From: Geobacter sp. UBA6169
Lineage (GTDB): Bacteria > Desulfobacterota > Desulfuromonadia > Geobacterales > Pseudopelobacteraceae
Assembly: GCA_002422265.1 (NCBI GenBank)
Contig: DIUB01000175.1
Coordinates: 5,980-21,174, forward strand
Reading direction: 5' to 3'
Length of the DNA: 15,195 bases
Below are positions 6,463 to 14,286 of this stretch, piece by piece; the stretch's first letter is position 1, and every line of letters starts with the position of its first letter. The notes below the pieces were generated by a model. That model saw only the letters and a list, made by a program, of their open reading frames with translations, ran no database searches and had not been told where the DNA came from. The translations under genes were made by a program, and so were the position numbers.

Positions 6463-7692
6463 ATTTTGCCGCCAGGAATAGGCCTTCTGCTGACAGGCCA
6501 GCACCAGATCAGGGGCAATACCCAGCCGTTCCAGACAGAGTCCGGCCTCATCAAACTCCAGCTTTTCAATCATTTCGGCCAGACAAAGCATAGTGCCCAG
6601 ATCTCCTTCATGGGCAACCAGGGCAGCCATTAGATCTTCAGAAAGATTCAGGTTTTTCTGCATCTCATCCACGCCGATTTCAAAGACATCCTTTAACACC
6701 GACAGCGTACCCAGCATGAAGCATTCTTCCGGTTGTGCCTGACGCAGCAGACGGGTCTTCTGAAGTTCCTGCCGCGCCAGTTCCTCCATAAAAGCGGCCC
6801 GTACCGCTGCCATGTCCAACAGCGGGTTGTTGGTGCCAACACCACCGTCATCAGCAAAGATGGCCAACTGCACCCAACGCTTCAGGTGCTGTAACCCTAC
6901 CTGGGTAATGGCATGCCGGACGGTGCGGATCTTTTCGCGGGAAGCAAACGCCACCGAGTTTACCAGCAGCAACAGTTTATAGGTGAGGGCCGGGCTCTGC
7001 TTGAAGGTGTTCTCAATCTCTTCAATATCGGCATCGTTGGACAGTTGCTGCATCAGGCGAAAAAAGGTACCGGCCGAGTTTGCCAACCGGGTCTTTTTGA
7101 CCAGGGAGGGACGTGCAAAAAAGTAGCCCTGAAACAGCTCAAACCCCATCTTGCGACACCGCAGATAGACATGCCTGCTGTCTACTTTTTCAGCCAGCAA
7201 TCTGATCGGATATTGCTGGAACAGCTCCACTTCACGGTACTGATCTTCAAGGGGGGTGGAAAGCATGTCCACCTTGACAATATCCACCAGACCGTTATAG
7301 AGCGGCTCAAAGCGGGGATCAAAACGATGGTCGTCCAGTACCAGCTGGTACCCCTTTGCCTTTAACTCACGGCAACGCTCTATAATGGCAGGGGTGAGCT
7401 CAACATGTTCCAGCAGCTCAAGGCCGATCATGGCGGCAGGCAGCAGCTCGACCGCATCGCTCAGCAACATGTCGGCATCAACGTTGATATAGCCATGCAA
7501 CTCACCCAGTACTTCCTGAATCCCGAAGCTGGAGAGCATATCAAACATAACACGGGAGCTTGCCTGAACCGGGCAGTTGAAATTGGCAGAAGCCAGGGAG
7601 GTTGACGAACGGAACAGTAATTCGTAGCCCACGACCTCTTCAAGGCCGTTCAAGATCGGTTGTCTGCCCATCATATAGGCCTGGTTGCTCAC
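6454..7692 (-). CDS. EAL-HDOD domain protein (YuxH-type, possible c-di-GMP phosphodiesterase)
   Basis: This 412-residue protein has an N-terminal EAL domain (about 1-200) and a C-terminal HDOD domain (about 205-395). The EAL signature reads ELLFR (24-28), and the loop usually written DDFGTG reads DDHRFDP. Even so, the positions that bind metal or c-di-GMP in active EAL enzymes appear to be kept: E24, N70, E92, E95, D120, D121, K140, D142, E168 and Q188. HDOD is a non-hydrolytic relative of the HD domain, common in signalling proteins. The start is GTG 7692, supported by AGGAG 5 nt upstream. It follows the ppx gene after 56 bp and could be co-transcribed with it. Its tail overlaps the convergent lipoprotein gene. 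Whether it hydrolyses or only senses c-di-GMP is open. Confidence 0.9.
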   Translation of the reverse strand: MSNQAYMMGRQPILNGLEEVVGYELLFRSSTSLASANFNCPVQASSRVMFDMLSSFGIQEVLGELHGYINVDADMLLSDAVELLPAAMIGLELLEHVELTPAIIERCRELKAKGYQLVLDDHRFDPRFEPLYNGLVDIVKVDMLSTPLEDQYREVELFQQYPIRLLAEKVDSRHVYLRCRKMGFELFQGYFFARPSLVKKTRLANSAGTFFRLMQQLSNDADIEEIENTFKQSPALTYKLLLLVNSVAFASREKIRTVRHAITQVGLQHLKRWVQLAIFADDGGVGTNNPLLDMAAVRAAFMEELARQELQKTRLLRQAQPEECFMLGTLSVLKDVFEIGVDEMQKNLNLSEDLMAALVAHEGDLGTMLCLAEMIEKLEFDEAGLCLERLGIAPDLVLACQQKAYSWRQNLL

Positions 7693-7697
7693 ATAAG

Positions 7698-7702
7698 CTC
7701 CT
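7698..7702 (-). promoter_or_regulatory. Shine-Dalgarno fixing the GTG start of the EAL-HDOD gene
   Basis: The minus strand reads AGGAG followed by a 5-nt spacer and GTG (7692-7690). No other in-frame start has comparable spacing, so the GTG is preferred over the internal ATG codons at residues 7 and 8. Confidence 0.7.
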
Positions 7703-7748
7703 GAACAGCTGTTATACTACACTGATACGTATACCATGAAACCGCAGT

Positions 7749-8684
7749 TCAGCCTGCTGTTTTTTCATCGGCCGCAAGGTCAGACACCACCAGACCCTCC
7801 AGCAGTCCGTAGTCACTTACCTGCATCTGCGTCATGCCAAAACGCTCCAGGGTCAACAAGGTGATCAGACAGCCGGCAATGATCAGATCTTCCCGCCCCT
7901 GTTCCAGACCAGGTACACGCAGCCGCTCCGGGGGGGAAAGCGGCAACAGCAGTTCGTAGATCCGTCTGATCTCAGCTTCTGAAAGGGTATGATTATTGAC
8001 CCTGCGATAGTCATACTCGCTCATGCCAAGGCTGATGGCAGCCAGGGTGGTGGCGGTGCCTGCCGTGCCGACCAGCAGCGTATCCGCGCTGACAATCACC
8101 CCAGCCTCATCAAGCTGCTGCTGAAGCCGGTCAAGCTCGCGGTTGATTTTTTCGGTCATTTCAGCCGGGCCGGGCTTGCCTTCGGTAAGACGCACTACGC
8201 CAAGCGGCAGACTCTGCACAAAAAGAGGGGAAGCCCCCCGAGCAAAGGTATACTCGGTGCTTCCCCCTCCCACATCAAACATCAGCAACTGATGCGGTTG
8301 CTGATCCAGACCTGCCAGCAAACCTGCCAGACCAATACTGCCTTCAGTCACCCCGTCAATCACCTGCAGACGGATACCGGTCTCATTCAGCACCCTGGTT
8401 AGAAAGGCTTTTCCGTTGGCTGCATCCCGCACCGCACTGGTGGCAACCGCACGGACCTGATCAACCTGGTGCTGCTGGATAATATCGCTGAACTGCTTCA
8501 GGCAGTCTGTGGCACGCTGCACGGCATCATCAGCCAGCCCGTGATCCCTGCAAAATCCACCACCAAGCCGCACAATGGAACGCTGCAGAACCCGCTGTTC
8601 AAAACTGCCGTTTTCAAACAGATCGGCAATCAGCAGGCGGGCTGTATTAGTACCCAGATCAACGGCAGCAATACGACGAAGCAT
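7749..8684 (-). CDS. Ppx/GppA family phosphatase
   Basis: This belongs to the short (about 300-residue) Ppx/GppA family of the ASKHA fold, which hydrolyses polyphosphate and/or pppGpp. The 311-residue protein has the phosphate-1 motif AAVDLGTNTARLL (residues 7-19), ATSAVRDAANG in the middle of domain I, the second phosphate loop FDVGGGSTEY and the adenosine-type motif VGTAGTATTLAA. It lacks the C-terminal HD-like domain of E. coli Ppx, as is usual for the short members. ATG 8684 lies 4 bp after the ihfB stop, so the two genes are almost certainly co-transcribed. The Shine-Dalgarno is poor (GCGAG), suggesting coupling to ihfB translation. Sequence reading alone cannot decide between exopolyphosphatase and guanosine pentaphosphatase. 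Confidence 0.93.
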   Translation of the reverse strand: MLRRIAAVDLGTNTARLLIADLFENGSFEQRVLQRSIVRLGGGFCRDHGLADDAVQRATDCLKQFSDIIQQHQVDQVRAVATSAVRDAANGKAFLTRVLNETGIRLQVIDGVTEGSIGLAGLLAGLDQQPHQLLMFDVGGGSTEYTFARGASPLFVQSLPLGVVRLTEGKPGPAEMTEKINRELDRLQQQLDEAGVIVSADTLLVGTAGTATTLAAISLGMSEYDYRRVNNHTLSEAEIRRIYELLLPLSPPERLRVPGLEQGREDLIIAGCLITLLTLERFGMTQMQVSDYGLLEGLVVSDLAADEKTAG

Positions 8685-8688
8685 ACTG

Positions 8689-8970
8689 CTACTCGCCGTC
8701 CAGTATACGCTCCTTCAGCTCTTTACCCACTTTGAAGAACGGCAGTTTCTTCGGCCGTACTTCAATCGGCTCACCGGTTTTAGGGTTACGGCCGGTATAG
8801 GCACCGTATTCCTTGACCACAAAGCTGCCCAAGCCGCGGATTTCAATCCGCTCACCAGCGATCATTGCCTCACTCATTGAGTTGAAGATCATGTTAACTA
8901 CCTCTTCAGCCCGCTTGTGCGAGATTTCACGCTGGACAGCAAAGGTTTCGATCAGTTCTGACTTGTTCAT
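8689..8970 (-). CDS. ihfB: integration host factor beta-type DNA-bending protein (HU/IHF family)
   Basis: This 93-residue histone-like protein binds and sharply bends DNA, acting in nucleoid structure, transcription and recombination. It begins MNKSELIETFA, followed by GERIEIRGLGSF and then TGRNPKTGEPIEV, the beta-arm that carries the intercalating proline. It ends with PFFKVGKELKER. The MxKSELIE start and GERIEIRGxGSF match IhfB better than IhfA or HU; assignment as the beta subunit is by similarity. A good Shine-Dalgarno (AAGGAG, 6 nt before ATG 8970) is present. It sits 46 bp after the rlmD-like gene and 4 bp before ppx. Its partner IhfA is not in the window. Confidence 0.88.
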   Translation of the reverse strand: MNKSELIETFAVQREISHKRAEEVVNMIFNSMSEAMIAGERIEIRGLGSFVVKEYGAYTGRNPKTGEPIEVRPKKLPFFKVGKELKERILDGE

Positions 8971-9016
8971 TACACACTCCTTGTATGTCGGTCTTGCTCT
9001 TGGTACGCAGGGTTAA

Positions 9017-10333
9017 TTATCGGTCTTGTTGTAACAGGGCCACTGTTTCAAGGTGACCGGTCTGGGGGAACATATCCAGCGGTGTAGCCTGCACCAGACA
9101 ATAGCCGGTGCCACCGCAGAGAATCGCCAGATCCCGGGCCAGGGTAGCAGGGTCACAGGAAACATAGATGATACGTTCGGCTGCCAGCCGGGGCAGCATG
9201 CGCATCAGTTCCGCTGCACCGGCACGGGGCGGGTCCAGCACCACTGTGTCAAATTGTGCCCTGACCTGCAGCAGTTCAACAACAGCGCTCTCTGCACTGA
9301 GGCAGTTGAAAGTGCTATTGTTTACATGAAGTTGACCAGCATTGTCAACTGCCGATGCAAGGGACGGCGCAAACCCTTCCACTCCGTACAAATCCTGCAG
9401 ATGCGCGGCCATGGGCAGAGACAGATTCCCGTTGCCGCAGAACAGATCCAACAGCCTGTGATTACCGGCAGGCTGGGCCGCGCTGCAGACCAGGCTGATC
9501 ATGGTGCGGTTCTGCTGACGGTTCACCTGGGAAAATCCACCAATCCCGTATTGCAGCTGTAAATCTGTGCCGTCTGCACCACAGGCCGGCACTGCATACT
9601 GCAGCACCCCGCTGCCGTAGACCTGCTGCAGGCTGTCTTTGCGGCCTGTCTGAAGAAACAGGCCGGCCAGCTCCAGCTGGTCACGGCCAGCCAGCAATCG
9701 CTCCACAAGCGCCGCAGCATCTGCACCAATGTAGTGGATAATGGCCACCACACCGTCAATTCCCTCTTCAAGGCTTACCTGCGGGATGCGATCGCGGTCA
9801 GGTACCTGCTGAAGGATGCTGCGCAGGCGCGAGATGGCCTGATTGATGGCCGGAGTAACCACCGGACAGCCGTGGGGCAGGTCTATCACAAATCGGGACC
9901 CCCGACGATAAAAGCCCACTGCCAGCCCCTGGATGGTATTGTGCAGCTTGAACTGTGCCCGGGCACGATACCCATACTGATCTGCTGCCGCAACGGTGGC
10001 AGAAACCGGCGGATCAGCTATTTTAGCAATTCGCTGCAGGGTCTCGTATAACTGCTGCTGCTTGGCACGGCACTGTTCATCATAGCTGATGTGCTGCAGG
10101 CTACAGCCGCCGCACTGGCCAAAGACCGGACAGACCGGAGCCGTTCGAACAGGCGACGGTTCAACAAGCTCTACCAGTTCTGCCTCGCAGTACGAGCGAT
10201 GCTCACGCTCTATCCGTACCTTCAAACCGTCTCCCGGCGCAGAAAACGGCACAAAACAGACCTTGCCGTTCAGCCGCCCCACCCCGCTTCCCCCCAGGGC
10301 CAGACGATCAATGGTCAGCTCATGCAGGCTCAT
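9017..10333 (-). CDS. rlmD: 23S rRNA (uracil-5-)-methyltransferase, RlmD/RumA family
   Basis: This SAM-dependent enzyme of the TrmA/RumA family makes 5-methyluridine in RNA, probably 23S rRNA. The 438-residue protein has an N-terminal TRAM domain (about 1-60), [4Fe-4S] ligands at Cys68, Cys74 and Cys77 (CPVFGQCGGC) with a likely fourth in GCPVV, FSQVNRQQN, the SAM loop LLDLFCGNGNLSLP, DPPRAG, and the catalytic-cysteine motif YVSCDPATLARDL near the end. ATG 10333 forms an ATGA overlap with the upstream stop and is preferred to an in-frame TTG at 10342. There is no clear Shine-Dalgarno, consistent with translational coupling. The family is certain. The target base (U1939, U747 or a tRNA position) is not shown by sequence, so the symbol is a best guess. 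Confidence 0.9.
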   Translation of the reverse strand: MSLHELTIDRLALGGSGVGRLNGKVCFVPFSAPGDGLKVRIEREHRSYCEAELVELVEPSPVRTAPVCPVFGQCGGCSLQHISYDEQCRAKQQQLYETLQRIAKIADPPVSATVAAADQYGYRARAQFKLHNTIQGLAVGFYRRGSRFVIDLPHGCPVVTPAINQAISRLRSILQQVPDRDRIPQVSLEEGIDGVVAIIHYIGADAAALVERLLAGRDQLELAGLFLQTGRKDSLQQVYGSGVLQYAVPACGADGTDLQLQYGIGGFSQVNRQQNRTMISLVCSAAQPAGNHRLLDLFCGNGNLSLPMAAHLQDLYGVEGFAPSLASAVDNAGQLHVNNSTFNCLSAESAVVELLQVRAQFDTVVLDPPRAGAAELMRMLPRLAAERIIYVSCDPATLARDLAILCGGTGYCLVQATPLDMFPQTGHLETVALLQQDR

Positions 10334-10722
10334 GTCAGACAAGGGATACCGCGCAAAGGGCGTTTAAGCTTCTGTTGATACTGTTTGGTCACAAAATGTG
10401 CAGCAAAATCAGTATGTTCCAGTAACGGAATCACCTGTGCCAGCAACCGCTGCTCCAAGGCCGCACGGGCCTGCTCAACCTGATCAGGTGGTACCGCCAT
10501 CTGCTCAAGGCTGCCCACAAACAGTACCGGATCCCCCAGGCGGCAGCGCAGTTCCTCAAGACGGGACGGGTCAGCAATCCCGGCAGCCGACAGCGGCACC
10601 GGACAACGGGCCTCCATACGCAACCGCCAATAGCCGCCAAAGTAGTGACGGCTCACATCATGAATGGTCACCTGAAGGCCGTTTGACAGCAACAAAGTTC
10701 GCAAAACCTGCGGATCAGACAT
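10330..10722 (-). CDS. uncharacterised 130-residue protein
   Basis: I do not recognise this family. The 130-residue protein begins MSDPQVLRTLLLSNGL and looks soluble: no signal peptide and no membrane segment. It has aromatic- and basic-rich stretches (SRHYFGGYWRLRMEARCP), a helical centre containing PPDQVEQARAALEQRLLAQ, and a basic C-terminus (KQYQQKLKRPLRG). ATG 10722 overlaps the creatininase stop by 8 bp with CAGG upstream; the frame is open 11 codons further back. Its own stop overlaps the rlmD start as ATGA. Overlaps at both ends make it a real, coupled gene. The position between a deazapurine-associated cluster and an RNA methyltransferase hints at a role tied to RNA modification, but that is only context. 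Confidence 0.75.
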   Translation of the reverse strand: MSDPQVLRTLLLSNGLQVTIHDVSRHYFGGYWRLRMEARCPVPLSAAGIADPSRLEELRCRLGDPVLFVGSLEQMAVPPDQVEQARAALEQRLLAQVIPLLEHTDFAAHFVTKQYQQKLKRPLRGIPCLT

Positions 10723-11440
10723 ACCGACCTGACTCCAGCGCCTGCACCAGCTCAACCACTTTACGGGCTACCAGCTCTTCGATCCGGGCACCTTTTTCTG
10801 CCGTTGCCTTGGCCGGATTTCCCCAGACTCCGCCGGGCCAGTAGCGCCGCTTGTCCCGCACCAGGATACCGGGGGGAAAGGTTGGATACTCCTCGGGAGC
10901 TGTCCCCTGTACCAGCTGGGGATGACTGTGCATGATGCGGGAGGTCTCGATTTCGCCGGCATGGGCATCGCCCGGGGTTTCAATAATACCCCTGCCCTCA
11001 TCTTTGGCCAGTTCATACTCGGTAACTACCGCTATCCTCAGTTCCGGCAGCTCATCCAGTAATTCTTCACCGGCATCCTGCAAGGCCAGGCGGTGGGCAC
11101 CCCCGGCATGACCGGTCAGCACCACGACATTCCGTAGTCCTTGACGGTAAAACGACCGAACCAGATCCTTGAGCAGACTGCGCAAGGTGGTGGTGGAGAT
11201 GGAGATTGTACCGGGATGGCCGTTGGTGGAACGGCAATTGCCGTAGGGAATCGGCGGCGCCACAAAGAGCGGGATCATCTGGGCAGCCCGTTTGCCCACC
11301 TGGTAGGCCTGGATGGTGTCGGTTGCAAGGGGCAGATGGGGGCCATGCTCCTCAAGGGCACCAAAGGGAATAAAAACCGTGCTGCAGCCATCTGCCAGCG
11401 CTGCCTCTACCTGGGGGGTGGTCATCTCTTCCAGCAGCAT
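10715..11440 (-). CDS. creatininase-family metal-dependent amidohydrolase
   Basis: This is a member of the creatininase superfamily, which includes creatininase, the mycofactocin peptidase MftE and the archaeal FAPy formamide hydrolase ArfB. The 241-residue length is normal. Probable metal ligands are visible: E30 and H32 in GALEEHGPHLP, D41, H111 in TGHAGGAH, and H160/E163 in DAHAGEIETS. ATG 11440 is 3 bp after the queE stop, and the gene overlaps the following small gene by 8 bp. Because it is packed with queD and queE, its substrate may be a pterin, pyrimidine or deazapurine intermediate rather than creatinine; that is inference from context. The family assignment is firm and the function unknown. 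Confidence 0.88.
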   Translation of the reverse strand: MLLEEMTTPQVEAALADGCSTVFIPFGALEEHGPHLPLATDTIQAYQVGKRAAQMIPLFVAPPIPYGNCRSTNGHPGTISISTTTLRSLLKDLVRSFYRQGLRNVVVLTGHAGGAHRLALQDAGEELLDELPELRIAVVTEYELAKDEGRGIIETPGDAHAGEIETSRIMHSHPQLVQGTAPEEYPTFPPGILVRDKRRYWPGGVWGNPAKATAEKGARIEELVARKVVELVQALESGRYV

Positions 11441-11443
11441 GTT

Positions 11444-12190
11444 CTACAACACCTCAAGAAAATGATGCATCTGGGGTAGCACCCGGATATCGGCCAGCTT
11501 GCCGGCAACAGCAGCCTGATAGCTGAGCAGCCGCTCTGCCGGTACTGCCACCCGGCCATCCCGACCGGTCACCGGCTGGATGATGAACGGGATTTCGTCA
11601 TCAATCTCAGCCACCAGATCAGCAGCCTTGATCAGATCCTGCTGGCTGGTCAGCTCGCCAACAATCACCTTGACCGACACCTCCCGCTCCACAGCAATCT
11701 CAAGGAAACAGCGATGCTCATGCCAGAAGGCCGGGGTGGCTGCCGAGGTGGGCAGTTTAATATCCATGGAGATGAAATCCAGATGTTCTATCAAGCGGGG
11801 CAGATATTCCGGCATGGTGCCGTTGGTCTCCAGGTGTACGGGCAGCAGGATATTCAGCTCAGGCAGCCAGTGGGCCAGCAGGTCGGCATGCAGCATCGGC
11901 TCACCGCCGGTGATACTGATGGAATGATGGGCATCAGGCAGTTGACGGCACCAGCGGTGAACCAGATCCAGCACCGTGGAGAGGCTGATCGGCTGAGGGT
12001 GATCGCTGAAGGCCCCGCTGCCGGGCTTTGTCTCAATCCTGCAGACCGGTGGCGCCTCAATCCGGGTATCACAGAAGGCGCACTCAAGGTTGCAGCCGGG
12101 AAAGCGGATAAAAATCTGGCGATAGCCGGCCAGAACCCCTTCTCCCTGTAATGAGGAAAAGACTTCTATCAGTGGTGCGGTGTCATGCAT
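11444..12190 (-). CDS. queE: 7-carboxy-7-deazaguanine synthase (radical SAM)
   Basis: QueE rearranges 6-carboxy-tetrahydropterin to 7-carboxy-7-deazaguanine in queuosine biosynthesis, using SAM, Mg and a [4Fe-4S] cluster. The 248-residue form begins MHDTAPLIEVFSSLQGEG. The cluster cysteines are C33, C37 and C40 (CNLECAFCDT), followed by the SITGGEPMLH motif typical of radical SAM enzymes. ATG 12190 overlaps the queD stop by 8 bp, and the resulting N-terminus has the usual family length. However, an upstream in-frame ATG at 12211 has a better Shine-Dalgarno (GGGAG, 7 nt away), so an extra seven residues are possible. It is downstream of queD, the enzyme that makes its substrate. Confident in function, less so in the exact start. 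Confidence 0.93.
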   Translation of the reverse strand: MHDTAPLIEVFSSLQGEGVLAGYRQIFIRFPGCNLECAFCDTRIEAPPVCRIETKPGSGAFSDHPQPISLSTVLDLVHRWCRQLPDAHHSISITGGEPMLHADLLAHWLPELNILLPVHLETNGTMPEYLPRLIEHLDFISMDIKLPTSAATPAFWHEHRCFLEIAVEREVSVKVIVGELTSQQDLIKAADLVAEIDDEIPFIIQPVTGRDGRVAVPAERLLSYQAAVAGKLADIRVLPQMHHFLEVL

Positions 12191-12554
12191 CAAAGTATTC
12201 TGCGCAGGCATTGTCAGACTCCCATACCCCGACCCGTTCAACCTTCACGTTACCATCATTCAGCAGCTTGGACAGTTCCAGGTAGAGGTAGCGGGCGATA
12301 TTTTCCGATGATGGCGAAAGGTCAAGAAAGAAATGATGCTGATTGACATACTTGTGATCCAGTTCGTCCAGCAGATTATTGGTCTTTTTTTTCAGCACTT
12401 TGAAGTCAATGGCCAATCCGGCCTGATCCAACTTCCGGGCGGTAACCGTCACTTCTACTTTCCAGTTGTGCCCATGGAGATTTTCACAATCCCCCTGGTA
12501 ATTAATCAGATTATGGGCAGCGGCAAAGCCGGTCTTGATGGTAAGGCGATACAT
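12183..12554 (-). CDS. queD: 6-carboxy-5,6,7,8-tetrahydropterin synthase
   Basis: QueD converts 7,8-dihydroneopterin triphosphate to 6-carboxy-tetrahydropterin, the second step of queuosine biosynthesis, in the cytoplasm. The 123-residue protein belongs to the PTPS/QueD fold. Zinc ligands are H14, H27 and H29 (FAAAHNL and CENLHGHNW), the catalytic cysteine is C23, and conserved LDHKYVNQ and PSSENIARYL segments follow. AAAGGA lies just before ATG 12554. It overlaps queE by 8 bp and follows the diguanylate cyclase gene after 25 bp. The other pathway genes (folE, queC, queF, tgt) are not in the window. Confidence 0.95.
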   Translation of the reverse strand: MYRLTIKTGFAAAHNLINYQGDCENLHGHNWKVEVTVTARKLDQAGLAIDFKVLKKKTNNLLDELDHKYVNQHHFFLDLSPSSENIARYLYLELSKLLNDGNVKVERVGVWESDNACAEYFDA

Positions 12555-12579
12555 AGCTATTCCTTTCAGAGGTGGTACA

Positions 12580-13665
12580 TCAGGCCATCCGTTTGGTGGC
12601 CTGGTCCGAATAATGGCAAACCCTGTTCCGGCCGGATTCCTTGGCCAGATACATGGCAGAATCAGCTGCCCTGATCAGTTCAGTCCGATCAAGGGCATCG
12701 TCGGGAAAAGTGGTTGCACCAAAGCTGGCAGTAATAACGAACTGTTCGTTACTGTCAGTCAGAAACGGGTAGCTGCGCAACCGGCTCAGCAGGTTGTTGG
12801 CCACCGCCATTGCCCCCTCCTTGCCGGTGTTGGGCAGGATAATGACATATTCATCACCGCCGTAGCGGGCGGCACGGTCGGATGAACGGATGTGACGCTG
12901 TACCAGACGGCCCACCTCACTGATCATCCGGCTGCCTACCAGATGTCCGTGACGGTCATTAACCGATTTGAAATGATCAAGATCAAAGAACAAGAGTGAA
13001 ACCTGACTGCGGTAGCGCCGGCTTCGATCTATCTCATACTCCAGCAGTTCATGGAAATGACGGGCATTGTAAAGACCGGTCAGGTCATCGGTCACCACCA
13101 GCTCAGAGACCCGCCGGTAGTTGCGGGCATTATCAATGGCAATGGCAGCAAAGTCGGCTACCGCCTCAAGCAGCGGCAGATCGTCCTCGTTAAAGGTCCG
13201 TTCACCACTGCTGTTGATAAGCTCGATCACCCCCAGCACACGGTTTCTGATCCTGAGCGGCACACAGAGGATAGAGCTGACCGGATAGGATACCTCGTCA
13301 GCCACCCGGCGGGCAAAGCGGGGATCCTGGCTGACATCCGGGATCAGCAACGAGGTTCCGGTCTGGGCCACCCAGCCGGCAATCCCCTCCCCTACCTTCA
13401 GCCGAATCCCCTTCAGCTCCTGCGCCACCGGTGAAACCGCAATCTCAAAGCAGAGTTCGCCGGAATCCTCCTCAATCAACAGTAGTGACCAGGTTTTGGG
13501 CTGCAGCAGCCGTTCCACCTGCAGCATGATCGATTGCAGCACCTCCCGCAGTTCAAGGGACGAAATCAGAGTCTTGCCGATCTCCAGCAACGAGGCCAGC
13601 TCGGCATTCCTGCGGGCCAGCAGCTCAACGGTCCGATCAGTATCACTCATCTGTTGCAGTATCAT
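12580..13665 (-). CDS. GAF-GGDEF diguanylate cyclase
   Basis: This is a predicted cytoplasmic enzyme making cyclic di-GMP from two GTP, controlled by a GAF sensor. The 361-residue protein has a short N-terminal coiled coil (about 6-35), a GAF domain (about 38-180) and a GGDEF domain (about 188-355). The active-site loop is GGDEY (269-273) with metal-binding FDLDHFKSVND upstream, and an inhibitory I-site RSSD (260-263) lies five residues before it. This predicts an active, product-inhibited cyclase. There is no transmembrane segment. The start at 13665 overlaps the Sua5/YciO stop as ATGA with a GGGGGA upstream; ATG 13650 is an alternative. The signal sensed by the GAF domain is not evident. 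Cofactor-ligating cysteine or histidine patterns are not obvious. Confidence 0.93.
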   Translation of the reverse strand: MILQQMSDTDRTVELLARRNAELASLLEIGKTLISSLELREVLQSIMLQVERLLQPKTWSLLLIEEDSGELCFEIAVSPVAQELKGIRLKVGEGIAGWVAQTGTSLLIPDVSQDPRFARRVADEVSYPVSSILCVPLRIRNRVLGVIELINSSGERTFNEDDLPLLEAVADFAAIAIDNARNYRRVSELVVTDDLTGLYNARHFHELLEYEIDRSRRYRSQVSLLFFDLDHFKSVNDRHGHLVGSRMISEVGRLVQRHIRSSDRAARYGGDEYVIILPNTGKEGAMAVANNLLSRLRSYPFLTDSNEQFVITASFGATTFPDDALDRTELIRAADSAMYLAKESGRNRVCHYSDQATKRMA

Positions 13666-14282
13666 CGTTGTTCCCCCGCCAGCCAGGAAAGGTCGCCGGC
13701 CCCCTCGCGCAAAAGCTCAATACTGTCATCAAGCAGACTGATCACCGAACTGACGTCCGTGGTCAGCAAACCGCCATCAATCACCAGCTCCAGGGCATGC
13801 CCAAACTGGTCATTGATCAGGTACGGGTCACCTACCGGTTCCTCGCCGGACAGATTGGCGCTGGTGGTCACCAGAGGTGCCCCCAGCCCCTGCACCAGGT
13901 CCAGGCAGATCCGGTTGTCCGGAATCCTGATCCCCACGGTCTTCTGTCTGGTGGTCAGCAACTCCGGCACTTCACGGCTGGCATGCAGCACAAAGGTGTA
14001 GGGCCCCGGCAGATATCGTTTCATAATCTTGAAGGCGTGGTTGCTCAGGCGAGTATAGCGAGATACCTCGGACAGATCGGCACAAATAAAGGAAAACGGC
14101 TTGCGTTTGTCCCGATGCTTGATCTGGTAGATCAGATCCACCCCTTTTTTATTAAAGATGGAACAGCCGATACCGTAGGTCGTATCAGTCGGGTAGGCGA
14201 TCACCCCGCCCGCCTTGAGACAGTCCACCACCCGGGCAATCTGTCGCGGTTGCGGGTGTATCGGGTTGATCTGCACCAGCAT
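13662..14282 (-). CDS. Sua5/YciO/YrdC family protein (threonylcarbamoyl-AMP synthase-like)
   Basis: Members of this superfamily make threonylcarbamoyl-AMP from threonine, bicarbonate and ATP for the t6A modification at tRNA position 37; YciO members are related and less well understood. The 206-residue protein shows AYPTDTTYGIGC (29-40), the nucleotide/threonine-binding KHRDKRKP (55-62), LPGPYTFVL (91-99), VGIRIPDN and TTSANLSGEEP (from 139). It starts with a HPxxPxxRQI element and has REVPELL in the middle, both reminiscent of E. coli YciO, while the KxRxKxKP and SANxSG motifs are those of active TsaC/Sua5. ATG 14282 is 4 bp after the aminopeptidase stop. It overlaps the cyclase gene by 4 bp. 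It is the sole TsaC candidate in the window, but another may exist in the genome. Confidence 0.88.
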   Translation of the reverse strand: MLVQINPIHPQPRQIARVVDCLKAGGVIAYPTDTTYGIGCSIFNKKGVDLIYQIKHRDKRKPFSFICADLSEVSRYTRLSNHAFKIMKRYLPGPYTFVLHASREVPELLTTRQKTVGIRIPDNRICLDLVQGLGAPLVTTSANLSGEEPVGDPYLINDQFGHALELVIDGGLLTTDVSSVISLLDDSIELLREGAGDLSWLAGEQR

Positions 14283-14286
14283 CGGC

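Noticed and set aside
7703..7735. Possible promoter before the EAL-HDOD gene (TATAAC on minus)
   Set aside because: The -10-like box is good, but no -35 better than three of six lies at 16-18 nt, and the upstream gene is only 56 bp away.
8971..9050. Possible ihfB promoter (GATAAT on minus) and an AACAG/CTGTT inverted repeat at 9033-9047
   Set aside because: The nearest TTGAAA is 24 nt from the -10-like box, too far. The inverted repeat is short, lies inside the rlmD coding end and lacks a T-tract.
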